Made by a program: the position numbers and the translations under genes | Shown here: one piece after another, positions 1 through 6,132 of the stretch | How positions within the stretch are numbered: position 1 is the first letter of the stretch | Layout of the letters: each line of letters opens with the position of its first letter | The notes under the pieces: generated by a model | Seen by the model: the letters and a program-made list of their open reading frames with translations, nothing else | The model's database searches: none | Told to the model about the DNA's origin: nothing | DNA from: Acidobacteriota bacterium | GTDB taxonomy: Bacteria > Acidobacteriota > Terriglobia > Acidiferrales > UBA7541 | Assembly: GCA_003161195.1 (NCBI GenBank) | Contig: PMOV01000118.1 | Location: 748-9,914, forward strand | Length of the DNA: 9,167 nucleotides | Direction of reading: 5' to 3'

Positions 1-401
1 TCGCCTGCGTGGGCGGCGAACCGGCGGGTTACATGTGGCTGACTTTCACGAACGGCTGGGAGCTGGCGTATGGAGTGACGTGGATATTGCGCCCGGATGA
101 AGCGCTGCGTTATGGATCGTACGTAGTGCCGAAATGGCGGGGACTGGGAATTCACAGCTCCCTTAATTATGCTTTGAATAGCTACGCCCGCAGCCGCGGA
201 TTGCGCCGAACATTGGGAAGCATCGGAGCCTTCAATCGCCAGTCGTTGAATTTGGCGAAGCATGCAGGCCGTCCGAAGACTATGACGGTGTTCGTGCTGC
301 ACATTAACGGAGTGAACTGGACCTACGTACGGGCGTTTGGCGCACCGCTGGATTCGCGTTTTTCGCGGCCGTTGGGTAAAAAGGTTGCTGTACGGTCCTA
401 A
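1..401 (+). CDS. GNAT family N-acetyltransferase-like protein, C-terminal part (5' end outside window)
   Basis: The reading frame is open to the left edge (first full codon at base 3), so the GTG at 9 is probably an internal valine and the gene starts upstream. About 133 residues are visible, ending in TAA at 399-401. The central part reads as the acetyl-CoA-binding core of a GNAT fold: a beta strand (YGSYVVP), then KWRGLGIHSSL, which fits the pyrophosphate-binding loop R-x-x-G-x-G/A except that histidine replaces the last Gly/Ala, then an amphipathic helix and the strand-plus-helix pattern GSIGAFNRQSLNLAKHAG, typical of GNAT motif B (asparagine plus a 'sxxxxxkxG' helix). The last 40 residues have no recognisable motif. 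The substrate cannot be told. The altered loop could mean weak or different cofactor binding, or a FemAB-like relative. Family assignment is fairly secure; function is unknown. Confidence 0.65.
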   Translation, partial: ACVGGEPAGYMWLTFTNGWELAYGVTWILRPDEALRYGSYVVPKWRGLGIHSSLNYALNSYARSRGLRRTLGSIGAFNRQSLNLAKHAGRPKTMTVFVLHINGVNWTYVRAFGAPLDSRFSRPLGKKVAVRS

Positions 402-738
402 CTACCGAACTGCACTGCCTGGTGTCGATGGCTGGTTCTGCCACAACTGTGCGCATCTTGGGAAGATCCGCGGGATAAGGCTTACCGGGTAACTTGAGCT
501 TGTACAGGCCGCGACCGGTAGACAGCGACTTAGCCTCCAATGCAGCGCTAAACAAATGTTTTCACTGTATGAAAGAAGTGGCGAGTGGCCCTTCGCGTGT
601 TGCGCTCAGGGTAAACGAGTGATGAGTGGCGAGTCAAAAAACTCGAATGTGACGGACGGCTGCGGCTTGAGAACTTGCCGAAGAGTCTTCGAGTGCAGGA
701 GGAATTCGGTAGGCGGGGATGTGCTATTCTGCGCCGTT
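402..738. other. 337-base gap between the GNAT gene and nth, with short repeats
   Basis: I see no convincing gene here. The 10-mer AGTGGCGAGT occurs twice (577-586 and 625-634). Just after the second copy is a small perfect inverted repeat, CGAGT (630-634) and ACTCG (641-645), with an A-rich loop; it has no T-run, so it is not a standard terminator. An open minus-strand frame covers 304-555, but it starts with TTG right after a stop, has no Shine-Dalgarno and runs into the end of the GNAT gene. An AGGAGG at 697-702 is too far from the nth ATG (36 bases) to serve it. Confidence 0.5.
722..730 (+). promoter_or_regulatory. possible extended -10 promoter for nth
   Basis: TGC followed by TATTCT (725-730) matches the extended -10 pattern TGnTATAAT at four of six core positions. 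A start of transcription about seven bases downstream would fall at 737-739, on or next to the nth ATG at 739, which would give a leaderless or nearly leaderless mRNA. No good -35 box is visible, which extended -10 promoters can tolerate. This is inference from pattern only. Confidence 0.3.
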
Positions 739-1521
739 ATGAAAAAGACTGGGAAAATTAGTAAGAAGAAACCGGCGGCGGCGATACCTAAGATGTCCTC
801 GAAAAAGGGCGCTGCTAAGAAAGCTTCTGCGCGTGGGAAGGAAAAGAAGCCGAATACCGATCCGGTGCGTGTGGCGGGGATTTTGGCGGGGCTGGATGCG
901 ATGTATCCGGACGCGGTTTGCGAATTGACGCATGAGAATCCGTTTCAATTACTGATTGCCACGATTCTTTCCGCGCAGTGCACGGATGTGCGGGTGAATC
1001 AGGTAACCGCTTCGCTGTTTAAGAAATATCGGACGGCGAAGGATTTTGCCGCGGCTTCGTCTGCGGAGTTGGAGCAGGAGATTCGGCCGACGGGATTTTT
1101 TCGCAACAAGACGAAGTCGGTGATAGGGGCGAGCAAGTCGCTGGTGGAAAATTTCGGCAGTGTGGTTCCGCGCACGATGGAGGAGATCCTGACGCTGCCG
1201 GGCGTGGCGCGGAAAACGGGGAACGTGGTGCTGGGCGTGGGATATGGGATTGCGGTGGGCGTGGTGGTGGATACGCACGTGATTCGGCTCTCGAACCGGT
1301 TGGATCTGACGCACCATGCGGAGCCGAAGAAAATCGAGCAGGACTTGATGCAGATCTTGCCGAAGGAAAAGTGGATACAGTTTTCGCATCAATTGATCTG
1401 GCACGGGCGGCGAGTTTGCGTGGCGCGGAAACCGCGTTGCGGCGATTGCAGGATTGAACCGCTGTGTTATGCGAAAGACAAGACGTCTTGGAGTTCACCG
1501 GAATCCGCGCCGCGGCGCTAA
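739..1521 (+). CDS. nth: endonuclease III (DNA glycosylase / AP lyase)
   Basis: This base-excision repair enzyme removes oxidised pyrimidines from DNA and cleaves the abasic site by beta-elimination. In the 260-residue product, the helix-hairpin-helix LPGVARKT lies at 153-160 with the catalytic lysine K159; the catalytic aspartate is D178 in VVVDTH. The [4Fe-4S] ligands C227, C234, C237 and C243 have the exact C-x6-C-x2-C-x5-C spacing of the family. The N-terminal ~40 residues form a lysine/alanine-rich tail absent from the 211-residue E. coli enzyme and may help bind DNA. The frame is open back to an ATG at 556, but those 61 extra residues resemble no Nth sequence, so ATG 739 is chosen. It lacks a near Shine-Dalgarno, which would fit leaderless translation. 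GTG 721 is an alternative start. The gene is convergent with eutBC. Identification is very secure; the start is less so. Confidence 0.95.
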   Translation: MKKTGKISKKKPAAAIPKMSSKKGAAKKASARGKEKKPNTDPVRVAGILAGLDAMYPDAVCELTHENPFQLLIATILSAQCTDVRVNQVTASLFKKYRTAKDFAAASSAELEQEIRPTGFFRNKTKSVIGASKSLVENFGSVVPRTMEEILTLPGVARKTGNVVLGVGYGIAVGVVVDTHVIRLSNRLDLTHHAEPKKIEQDLMQILPKEKWIQFSHQLIWHGRRVCVARKPRCGDCRIEPLCYAKDKTSWSSPESAPRR

Positions 1522-1720
1522 AGGAGCTTTCCTACCCACCCGCTAAAGTGTGGTGCGCACTCATTTCAGCGGATGTATAGGGACCCAAGGCACGCCTCGA
1601 CACAGCGCACTGGGGTGCGGCTGCCTAACATCCGGAAAACCAACGGACTCAGCTTTCGGCCGGCACCCGGTGCGAAAAGATAGCCGCAGAAGTGAGAATA
1701 GGGATGATCGATGAGCAAAC
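1522..1720. other. convergent intergenic region between nth and eutC
   Basis: The 199 bases separate two genes that end facing each other. I see no gene. A GCACC/GGTGC inverted repeat at 1663-1673 has only one base between its arms and no adjacent T-run, so it is not a convincing terminator on either strand. A palindromic GTGCGCAC sits at 1553-1560. Confidence 0.4.
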
Positions 1721-2611
1721 TTACAGCTTGCAAGGCGGCAACGGCGGTTGCGGCGGCGTTGCGCTTGCTGGCTTGAGCAGGGTGCCGGATTGTTGCTGGC
1801 GGCGAGATTCGGTCAGGTAGAAATGCAGTAGGCGCGCGGCTTCTGCGCAAGACAAACCTTCGGGGCGGATGTTGGAGATGCAGTTGCGCTCGGCGTCGGT
1901 GCGGCCGGGGCGTGGGTGCCAGGTGATGTAGACGCCGAGGCTGTCTGGGGAGCTCAGGCCGGGGCGCTCGCCGATGAGGATTACGCTGAGATGGGCGTTT
2001 AGGATTTCGCCGATGGGGTCGGCGATGGCTACGCGGGCTTGTTCGACGATGCAGATTGGGGCGATACGCCAAGTGGGGTCGAGTAGGGGAAGGACAGCGT
2101 CGAGTAACGGCAAGGCGTGGCGATCGACGGCTAACGCGGAGAGGCCATCGGCGATGACTACGGCGAGGTCGTAACTAGGCGAAGCGTTTGGGGATTCGGC
2201 GGAGAGATTTCTTAGCGTGGTTTCGGCTTGATTGCTTAGCGTGCGTCCTAGGGTGGGGTTGCGCAGATAGTCGGCGCGGGTTTTTGCGGCGCTGGCGAGA
2301 ACCAACGCCGGCAGGTTTCGCTGCTGGAGGCCTTGCGTCAGTTGCTGAACATCGAGGCTGGCGTGGACGGCGTCGCGGGCTTGCGCGGCGGCGAGTTGGA
2401 GTTGCAGGACTTCCGCGGTGGCTAGGCTGTGGCCGGCTTGTTGGAGAGAGACCCGGGCGCTGGTGTAGGTGTTTAGAGGTGAATGGCGGGGTCTTGGTGT
2501 GGTGAAAGAAGGCGCACAGGCAAGAGTGCCTGTGCTACTGGTGGCGGCGGGCGATTCTGGTGCTGCGGCGGGGTCTGGAAGGCGTTTTTCTTCAGGCGTT
2601 CTTTCGGTCAT
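1721..2611 (-). CDS. eutC: ethanolamine ammonia-lyase small (light) subunit
   Basis: EutC assembles with EutB into the adenosylcobalamin-dependent lyase that converts ethanolamine to acetaldehyde and ammonia; it supplies part of the cobalamin-binding surface. The product has 296 residues, close to the 295 of E. coli EutC. Family blocks are clear from about residue 115 onward: VVIADGLSALAV (151-162), ARVAIADPIGEILNA (192-206), ILIGERPGL (211-219) and ERNCISNI (241-248). The first ~50 residues are a proline/alanine/serine-rich linker, a region that also varies in other EutC proteins. Here, residues 26-33 (STGTLACA) are encoded by a perfect palindrome (2514-2535). The C-terminus extends beyond the E. 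coli protein by a proline-rich tail ending in CKL. The ATG lies 2 bases after the eutB stop, without a strong Shine-Dalgarno, so translational coupling to eutB is likely. Confidence 0.93.
   Translation of the reverse strand: MTERTPEEKRLPDPAAAPESPAATSSTGTLACAPSFTTPRPRHSPLNTYTSARVSLQQAGHSLATAEVLQLQLAAAQARDAVHASLDVQQLTQGLQQRNLPALVLASAAKTRADYLRNPTLGRTLSNQAETTLRNLSAESPNASPSYDLAVVIADGLSALAVDRHALPLLDAVLPLLDPTWRIAPICIVEQARVAIADPIGEILNAHLSVILIGERPGLSSPDSLGVYITWHPRPGRTDAERNCISNIRPEGLSCAEAARLLHFYLTESRRQQQSGTLLKPASATPPQPPLPPCKL
2514..2535. repeat. perfect palindrome inside eutC, REP-like repeat candidate
   Basis: Arms GCACAGGCA (2514-2522) and TGCCTGTGC (2527-2535) are exact reverse complements around a 4-base AGAG loop. 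Read on the eutC strand it encodes TGTLACA in the non-conserved N-terminal linker. From memory, this peptide and hairpin recur in intergenic DNA and variable protein segments of acidobacterial-type genomes, which suggests a dispersed repeat; only one copy is in this window, so repetition cannot be shown here. Confidence 0.55.
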
Positions 2612-2613
2612 GG

Positions 2614-3984
2614 CTAATCCATCTGGCGCGAGGATTTTGCGTCGGGAAGTAGTGCCTGCACGCTAAGCTCGCGCTGACTTCCCTGTTGGAGCCAGTGCTC
2701 GAATTCGGGGGCGGGCCGCAGGCCTAGGACGCTGCGCAGGTACAGGGCGTCGTGAAAGGAGCTGGTTTGATAATTGAGCATGACGTCGTCGCCGCCGGGG
2801 ATGCCCATGATGTAGTTGACGCCGGCTACGCCCAGGAGCGTGAGGAGAGTGTCCATGTCGTCTTGATCGGCGGCGGCGTGATTGGTGTAGCAGATGTCGC
2901 AGCCCATGGGCAGGCCGAGGAGTTTGCCGCAGAAATGATCTTCCAGGCCGGCGCGGATGATTTGCTTGCCATCGTATAGATATTCGGGGCCGATGAAGCC
3001 GACGACCGTGTTGACGAGGAGCGGGCGGAAACGGCGTGCGACGGCGTAGGCGCGAGCTTCGAGAGTTTGCTGGTCGCAGCCGTGGTGGGCGCCGGCGGAG
3101 AGCGAGCTGCCTTGGCCGGTTTCGAAATACATTATGTTGTCGCCGAGGGTGCCGCGATGGAGGGATTGCGCGGCTTGGTGGGCTTCGTCTAGTAACGCCA
3201 GGTTGACGCCGAAGCTTGCGTTGGTGGCTTGCGTGCCGCCGATGGATTGGAAAAGGAGGTCGACGGGAGCGCCCTGCTGGAGGGCGGTTAGCTGCGTGGT
3301 GATGTGCGCGAGGACGCAGCTTTGCGTGGGGATGGAAAATTTTTCGCGGACGAAATCGATCAGGCGGAGGAGGGTGGCGACGGTGTCGGGATTATCGCCG
3401 GCGGGATTGATGCCGATGACGGCGTCCCCGGAGCCCAGGGAGAGGCCGTCGACGATGCTGGCGGCGATGCCAGCGGGATCGTCGGTGGGATGATTAGGCT
3501 GGAGGCGGGTGGAGAGGCGGCCGGGGAGGCCGATGGTGGTGCGAAATTTTGTGATGACACGAATTTTTTGCGCTACGGCGATCAGGTCTTGGGACTGCAT
3601 TAATTTGGAGACGGCGGCGGCCATTTCTGGTGTGACGCCTGTGGCTAAGGCTGCGAGTGTTTCCGTGGTGACTGCGGGTTGGAGGAGCCAATCGCGGAAT
3701 TGGCCGACGGTGAAGGAGGAGATGGGAGCGAAGGCGGCGCGATCGTGGGTGTCGAGGATTAGGCGGGTGACTTCGTCGGATTCGTGGGGGACGATGGCGC
3801 TCGAGAGAAATTCGGTTAGTGGGAGATCGGCCAGGGCTAGGCGGGCGGCTACGCGCTGTTCCTGGGAGGCGGCGGCGATGCCGGCGAGCTGGTCGCCGGA
3901 GCGGAGCGGCGAGGCTTTGGCCAGCAGGTCGCGGAGAGAGTCGAAGTCGTAGGTCTTGCCGCGGATGGTGTGGCGGTAGGGCAT
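2614..3984 (-). CDS. eutB: ethanolamine ammonia-lyase large (heavy) subunit
   Basis: EutB is the catalytic TIM-barrel subunit of coenzyme-B12-dependent ethanolamine ammonia-lyase. The 456-residue product is almost the size of E. coli EutB (453) and aligns along its whole length. The substrate-binding and catalytic residues known from the enteric enzymes are present in near-identical positions: R160 and Q162 (STRLQPN), N193 (IGINP), E288 (MYFETGQGS), D363 (MGCDICYTNHA) and M393 (NYIMG). Other family blocks are NTVVGFIGPEYLY (325-337) and QIIRAGLEDHF (341-351). The frame is open to 4131, but homology begins exactly at ATG 3984 (MPYRHTIRGKTYDF), so that start is used; its leader is pyrimidine-rich with no clear Shine-Dalgarno. 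It is the first gene of a two-gene eutBC operon. No cobalamin riboswitch is recognisable upstream. Confidence 0.96.
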   Translation of the reverse strand: MPYRHTIRGKTYDFDSLRDLLAKASPLRSGDQLAGIAAASQEQRVAARLALADLPLTEFLSSAIVPHESDEVTRLILDTHDRAAFAPISSFTVGQFRDWLLQPAVTTETLAALATGVTPEMAAAVSKLMQSQDLIAVAQKIRVITKFRTTIGLPGRLSTRLQPNHPTDDPAGIAASIVDGLSLGSGDAVIGINPAGDNPDTVATLLRLIDFVREKFSIPTQSCVLAHITTQLTALQQGAPVDLLFQSIGGTQATNASFGVNLALLDEAHQAAQSLHRGTLGDNIMYFETGQGSSLSAGAHHGCDQQTLEARAYAVARRFRPLLVNTVVGFIGPEYLYDGKQIIRAGLEDHFCGKLLGLPMGCDICYTNHAAADQDDMDTLLTLLGVAGVNYIMGIPGGDDVMLNYQTSSFHDALYLRSVLGLRPAPEFEHWLQQGSQRELSVQALLPDAKSSRQMD

Positions 3985-4154
3985 GGCGCGATTGAGGAAT
4001 GCGAGGAAGAGTTTAGCAGGAGCGGGGCGCGCGTAGCCCCCGACTTGTGCGGGTGGGCGGCGGGAGTTAGCATGCAGGAGTTGGCGGAGCCTGGCGCGGG
4101 AAGTTGGCGCATGGCAGAGCGGCAACAACACGGCACAACGGCACGGAGGTAGAC
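3985..4154. promoter_or_regulatory. divergent spacer between eutB and the Mpo1-like gene
   Basis: The 170 bases must hold the start signals of both divergent genes. On the minus strand TGC plus TAAACT (4018-4010) resembles an extended -10 (four of six core matches) and would give a eutB leader of about 20 bases. Further upstream is a GGGGC/GCCCC inverted repeat (4024-4028 and 4036-4040). CTCCTGC occurs twice on the minus strand in the eutB leader. No B12-box-like element was seen. The promoter call is weak. Confidence 0.3.
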
Positions 4155-4457
4155 ATGCTTGGTGGACGGACGTGGGAGAGCTGGATCGCGGAATATGCCG
4201 AAGGGCATCAGCATCCGATTAACCGGCTGACGCATACGTTTGGGATTCCCATTATTATTCTGTCGGGGCCGGTGGCGCTGGCGGGATTTGTGTGGCACCG
4301 GCTGTGGTCGTTGGCGCTGGCGTTGTTTGTGTTTGGGTGGATTTTGCAGTTTATCGGGCACGCCGTGGAAGGCAAACCGCCGGAGTTTTTTAAGGATTGG
4401 AGATTCCTGTTGGTGGGGTCGCGTTGGTGGGCAGCGAAGATGCGGGGCAAAGCCTAA
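4155..4457 (+). CDS. Mpo1-like (DUF962) small membrane protein
   Basis: The 100-residue product has the layout of the DUF962 / Mpo1-like family: an N-terminal histidine-rich block, HQHPINRLTHTFGIP (H18, H20, N23, H27), then a hydrophobic stretch at about 31-45, a second at about 50-67, and a later conserved histidine in FIGHAVEGKPP (H69), followed by a basic tail. Yeast Mpo1 is an iron-dependent dioxygenase that shortens 2-hydroxy fatty acids; the histidines here are plausible metal ligands, but the bacterial function is not established. The start is ATG 4155, with GGAGGT at 4145-4150 four bases upstream; an in-frame ATG at 4104 lacks such a site and would add residues unlike the family. The gene is divergent from eutBC. 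Family call is good; enzymatic role is inferred. Confidence 0.82.
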   Translation: MLGGRTWESWIAEYAEGHQHPINRLTHTFGIPIIILSGPVALAGFVWHRLWSLALALFVFGWILQFIGHAVEGKPPEFFKDWRFLLVGSRWWAAKMRGKA

Positions 4458-4554
4458 GCAATGGCGAATGCGGTTGCTAGGCGGAAGAAGCGCTCCGTGA
4501 CGCTCGGGAGAACTGGGCTACGGCAGACATCGACAGAAGGAATTACGAAGAGGG

Positions 4555-4773
4555 CTATTTGCCGTGGCCGGCGCGATGCGGGATTTCCGTGTCGCCATAA
4601 GTTTCGTCTGGATCCTTCCTGATATTTTCGTTGGGAGGATTTTCCGAGTTGCGCGGATCCGGAGGGTCGCGATGCGGAGATGGATTCTCTTTCCGATCGG
4701 TACCGTCTTCGACGCTTCCGCTGTTTGGCCGTTTGTGGGTGTTCAGTCCTACCGTTGCGCTGGCGCGAGCCAT
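4555..4773 (-). CDS. small hydrophilic, probably disordered protein of unknown function
   Basis: I do not recognise this 72-residue protein. It is proposed as real because GGGAGG (4784-4779 on the minus strand) lies 5 bases before its ATG, an almost ideal ribosome-binding site, while most overlapping frames have none. The product lacks hydrophobic segments and is rich in Asp, Glu, Asn, Pro, Arg and Gly (for example NPSPHRDPPDPRNSENPPNE at about 30-49), so it is probably intrinsically disordered, cytoplasmic and very soluble. No signal peptide, cysteine or helix-turn-helix is seen. It lies alone between the Mpo1-like gene and the GT4 gene, both on the other strand. A competing plus-strand frame (4564-4860) is less convincing. 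It could resemble the small hydrophilic stress-type proteins, but no family evidence supports that. Confidence 0.55.
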   Translation of the reverse strand: MARASATVGLNTHKRPNSGSVEDGTDRKENPSPHRDPPDPRNSENPPNENIRKDPDETYGDTEIPHRAGHGK

Positions 4774-4989
4774 AGTCGCCTCCCGGGAAAATGCATGAGT
4801 CGAGAATCCTACTGTCGGCTCAGATGCGAGTCGTGGCCATCCGGGGAACCACGTAAGTAGGCAAAAAATGCCCTGTACGAGTGCGCACCCTGCAACGCGG
4901 GCAACGCGTGTGCGTACAGCTTCCTACGGATAGCTAGTCGCGGTGACGAGGCCCATGATTGCTAGGCAGTCAGAAACGGGGCCCCATCG
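4774..4989. promoter_or_regulatory. leader region upstream of the GT4 gene, divergent from the small ORF
   Basis: No gene is seen. The region holds the inverted repeat with internal tandem repeat at 4873-4919 (separate entry), a small GGCA/TGCC hairpin around five A's (4860-4872), and the palindrome GGGGCCCC (4978-4985) just before the GT4 ATG, whose G-run may act as a weak ribosome-binding site. No convincing -35/-10 pair was found on either strand. Confidence 0.35.
4873..4919. repeat. inverted repeat enclosing a tandem octamer
   Basis: Outer arms CTGTACG (4873-4879) and CGTACAG (4913-4919) are perfect reverse complements; a further six partly wobble pairs can form inward past single-base bulges. 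Between them GCAACGCG is repeated in tandem (4892-4899 and 4901-4908, 9-base period). It lies 71-117 bases before the GT4 start, fitting an operator or a structured leader, but there is no direct functional evidence. Confidence 0.45.
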
Positions 4990-6132
4990 ATGAGAATCGC
5001 ACAGGTTGCACCGCTGTATGAAAGCGTTCCGCCACACCTTTACGGGGGGACAGAACGCGTCGTTTCCTATTTGACGGAAGCGTTGGTGCGCGACGGACAC
5101 GAGGTGACGCTGTTTGCGAGCGGCGATTCGATCACCGAAGCGCGGCTGGTGCCGGGATGTGAACGGTCGTTGCGCCTGAGCGAGGATTGTGTAGACCCGA
5201 TGGCGCACCACGCGGTGTTGCTGGATAAAGTGGTGGAGATGGCCGAGGAGTTCGATGTGATTCACTTTCACACCGACTACGCGCATTTTCCACTGAGCAA
5301 AAACCTCGGGTTGCGCAACGTCACCACGCTGCATGGGCGGCTGGACTTGCCCGACCTTGAGCCGCTGTACCGGCGGTTCGATCAAATGCCGCTGGTTTCG
5401 ATCTCTCACGCGCAACGGGAGCCGGTCGGCGAGGTAAATTGGGTCGGCAACGTTTATCACGGATTGCCAGCGGACTTGCATGTGGCGAGCGAGGAGCCCG
5501 GGAAGTACCTGGCATTCCTGGGAAGAATTTCTCCTGAGAAGCGTCCGGATCGCGCCATTCGCATCGCGCTAAAGACGGGGATGCCGCTTAAGATTGCCGC
5601 CAAGGTGGATCGCGCGGACCGCGAGTATTTTGAAACGCAGATCAAACCGCTGCTGAAAAATCCGCGCATCGAATATATCGGCGAAATCACGGATGCGGAA
5701 AAGACGGCATTTCTGGGCAATGCCTATGCGTACCTCTTCCCAATCGATTGGCCGGAACCCTTTGGTTTGACGATGATTGAAGCGATGGCTTGCGGAACTC
5801 CGACGATTGCGTTTTCCTGCGGATCGGTGCCGGAGATTTTGCAGGATGGGGTTTCTGGATTTATCGTGAATTCCGAAGCGGCAGCGGCGGAAGCGGTGAA
5901 GCGCATTCCGGAATTGAGCCGGACTTCGTGCCGAGCAGTCTTCGATGCGCGATTCACGGATACGCGCATGGCTGATGAGTATGTGCAGATTTATGAGCAA
6001 CTTCCGCGCGAGCCACAAGGCGGAAGGAAATGGAGAAGCGCTTGGCCGGGAAAGAGCATTTCCTTGGGTAAAACCACCTCTCCTGGAGCCGCATCCACGC
6101 TGCGAGTGCGGCAAGAAATAACCAATGGATGA
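4990..6132 (+). CDS. glycosyltransferase family 4 (GT-B fold)
   Basis: The 380-residue protein is a retaining GT4-type sugar transferase using a nucleotide-sugar donor. The N-terminal Rossmann half starts directly at MRIAQVAPLYESVPP and holds the Gly-rich YGGTERVV loop (18-25), then IHFHTDY (91-97) and TTLHGRLD (112-119). The C-terminal half has FLGRISPEKRPD (176-187, with R179 and K184 as likely donor-phosphate contacts) and the E-x7-E motif E256-E264 in WPEPFGLTMIEAMACGTP. No signal peptide or transmembrane segment is evident, so it is likely cytoplasmic. Residues ~342-380 form a basic tail beyond the fold. The stop overlaps the start of the next gene by 8 bases (ATGGATGA), indicating translational coupling. 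The partner suggests an alpha-glucan or compatible-solute glycoside as product; donor and acceptor cannot be read from sequence. The ATG has only a weak G-rich upstream site. Confidence 0.9.
   Translation: MRIAQVAPLYESVPPHLYGGTERVVSYLTEALVRDGHEVTLFASGDSITEARLVPGCERSLRLSEDCVDPMAHHAVLLDKVVEMAEEFDVIHFHTDYAHFPLSKNLGLRNVTTLHGRLDLPDLEPLYRRFDQMPLVSISHAQREPVGEVNWVGNVYHGLPADLHVASEEPGKYLAFLGRISPEKRPDRAIRIALKTGMPLKIAAKVDRADREYFETQIKPLLKNPRIEYIGEITDAEKTAFLGNAYAYLFPIDWPEPFGLTMIEAMACGTPTIAFSCGSVPEILQDGVSGFIVNSEAAAAEAVKRIPELSRTSCRAVFDARFTDTRMADEYVQIYEQLPREPQGGRKWRSAWPGKSISLGKTTSPGAASTLRVRQEITNG

Noticed and set aside
304..555. Minus-strand open frame of 83 codons filling part of the first intergenic gap
   Set aside because: It begins with TTG two codons after a stop, has no ribosome-binding site, overlaps the end of the GNAT gene, and its product resembles nothing I know.
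556..738. Longer N-terminus for nth from ATG 556
   Set aside because: The 61 added residues, rich in Cys, Arg and Ser, do not look like any Nth sequence, and the region contains non-coding-type repeats.
1663..1673. GCACC/GGTGC inverted repeat as terminator for nth or eutC
   Set aside because: One-base loop and no T-run on either strand.
1566..2072. Minus-strand frame overlapping eutC
   Set aside because: Out-of-frame shadow of eutC with an Arg/Pro/His-rich translation and no start signal.
3985..4131. Longer N-terminus for eutB from 4131
   Set aside because: EutB homology begins at the ATG at 3984; the extra 49 residues are low-complexity products of the divergent promoter region.
3985..4154. 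Cobalamin riboswitch ahead of the B12-dependent lyase genes
   Set aside because: No B12-box-like sequence or suitable leader length was found on the minus strand.
4564..4860. Plus-strand 98-codon frame in the region before the GT4 gene
   Set aside because: It overlaps the better-supported minus-strand small ORF, lacks a good ribosome-binding site and has an Arg/Cys/Ser-rich product typical of an antisense shadow.
1552..4889. The 11-mer GAGTGCGCACC present in two intergenic regions (minus strand 1562-1552, plus strand 4879-4889)
   Set aside because: Shared 11-mers are expected several times by chance in 9 kb, and the two contexts (convergent end versus leader) have nothing in common.
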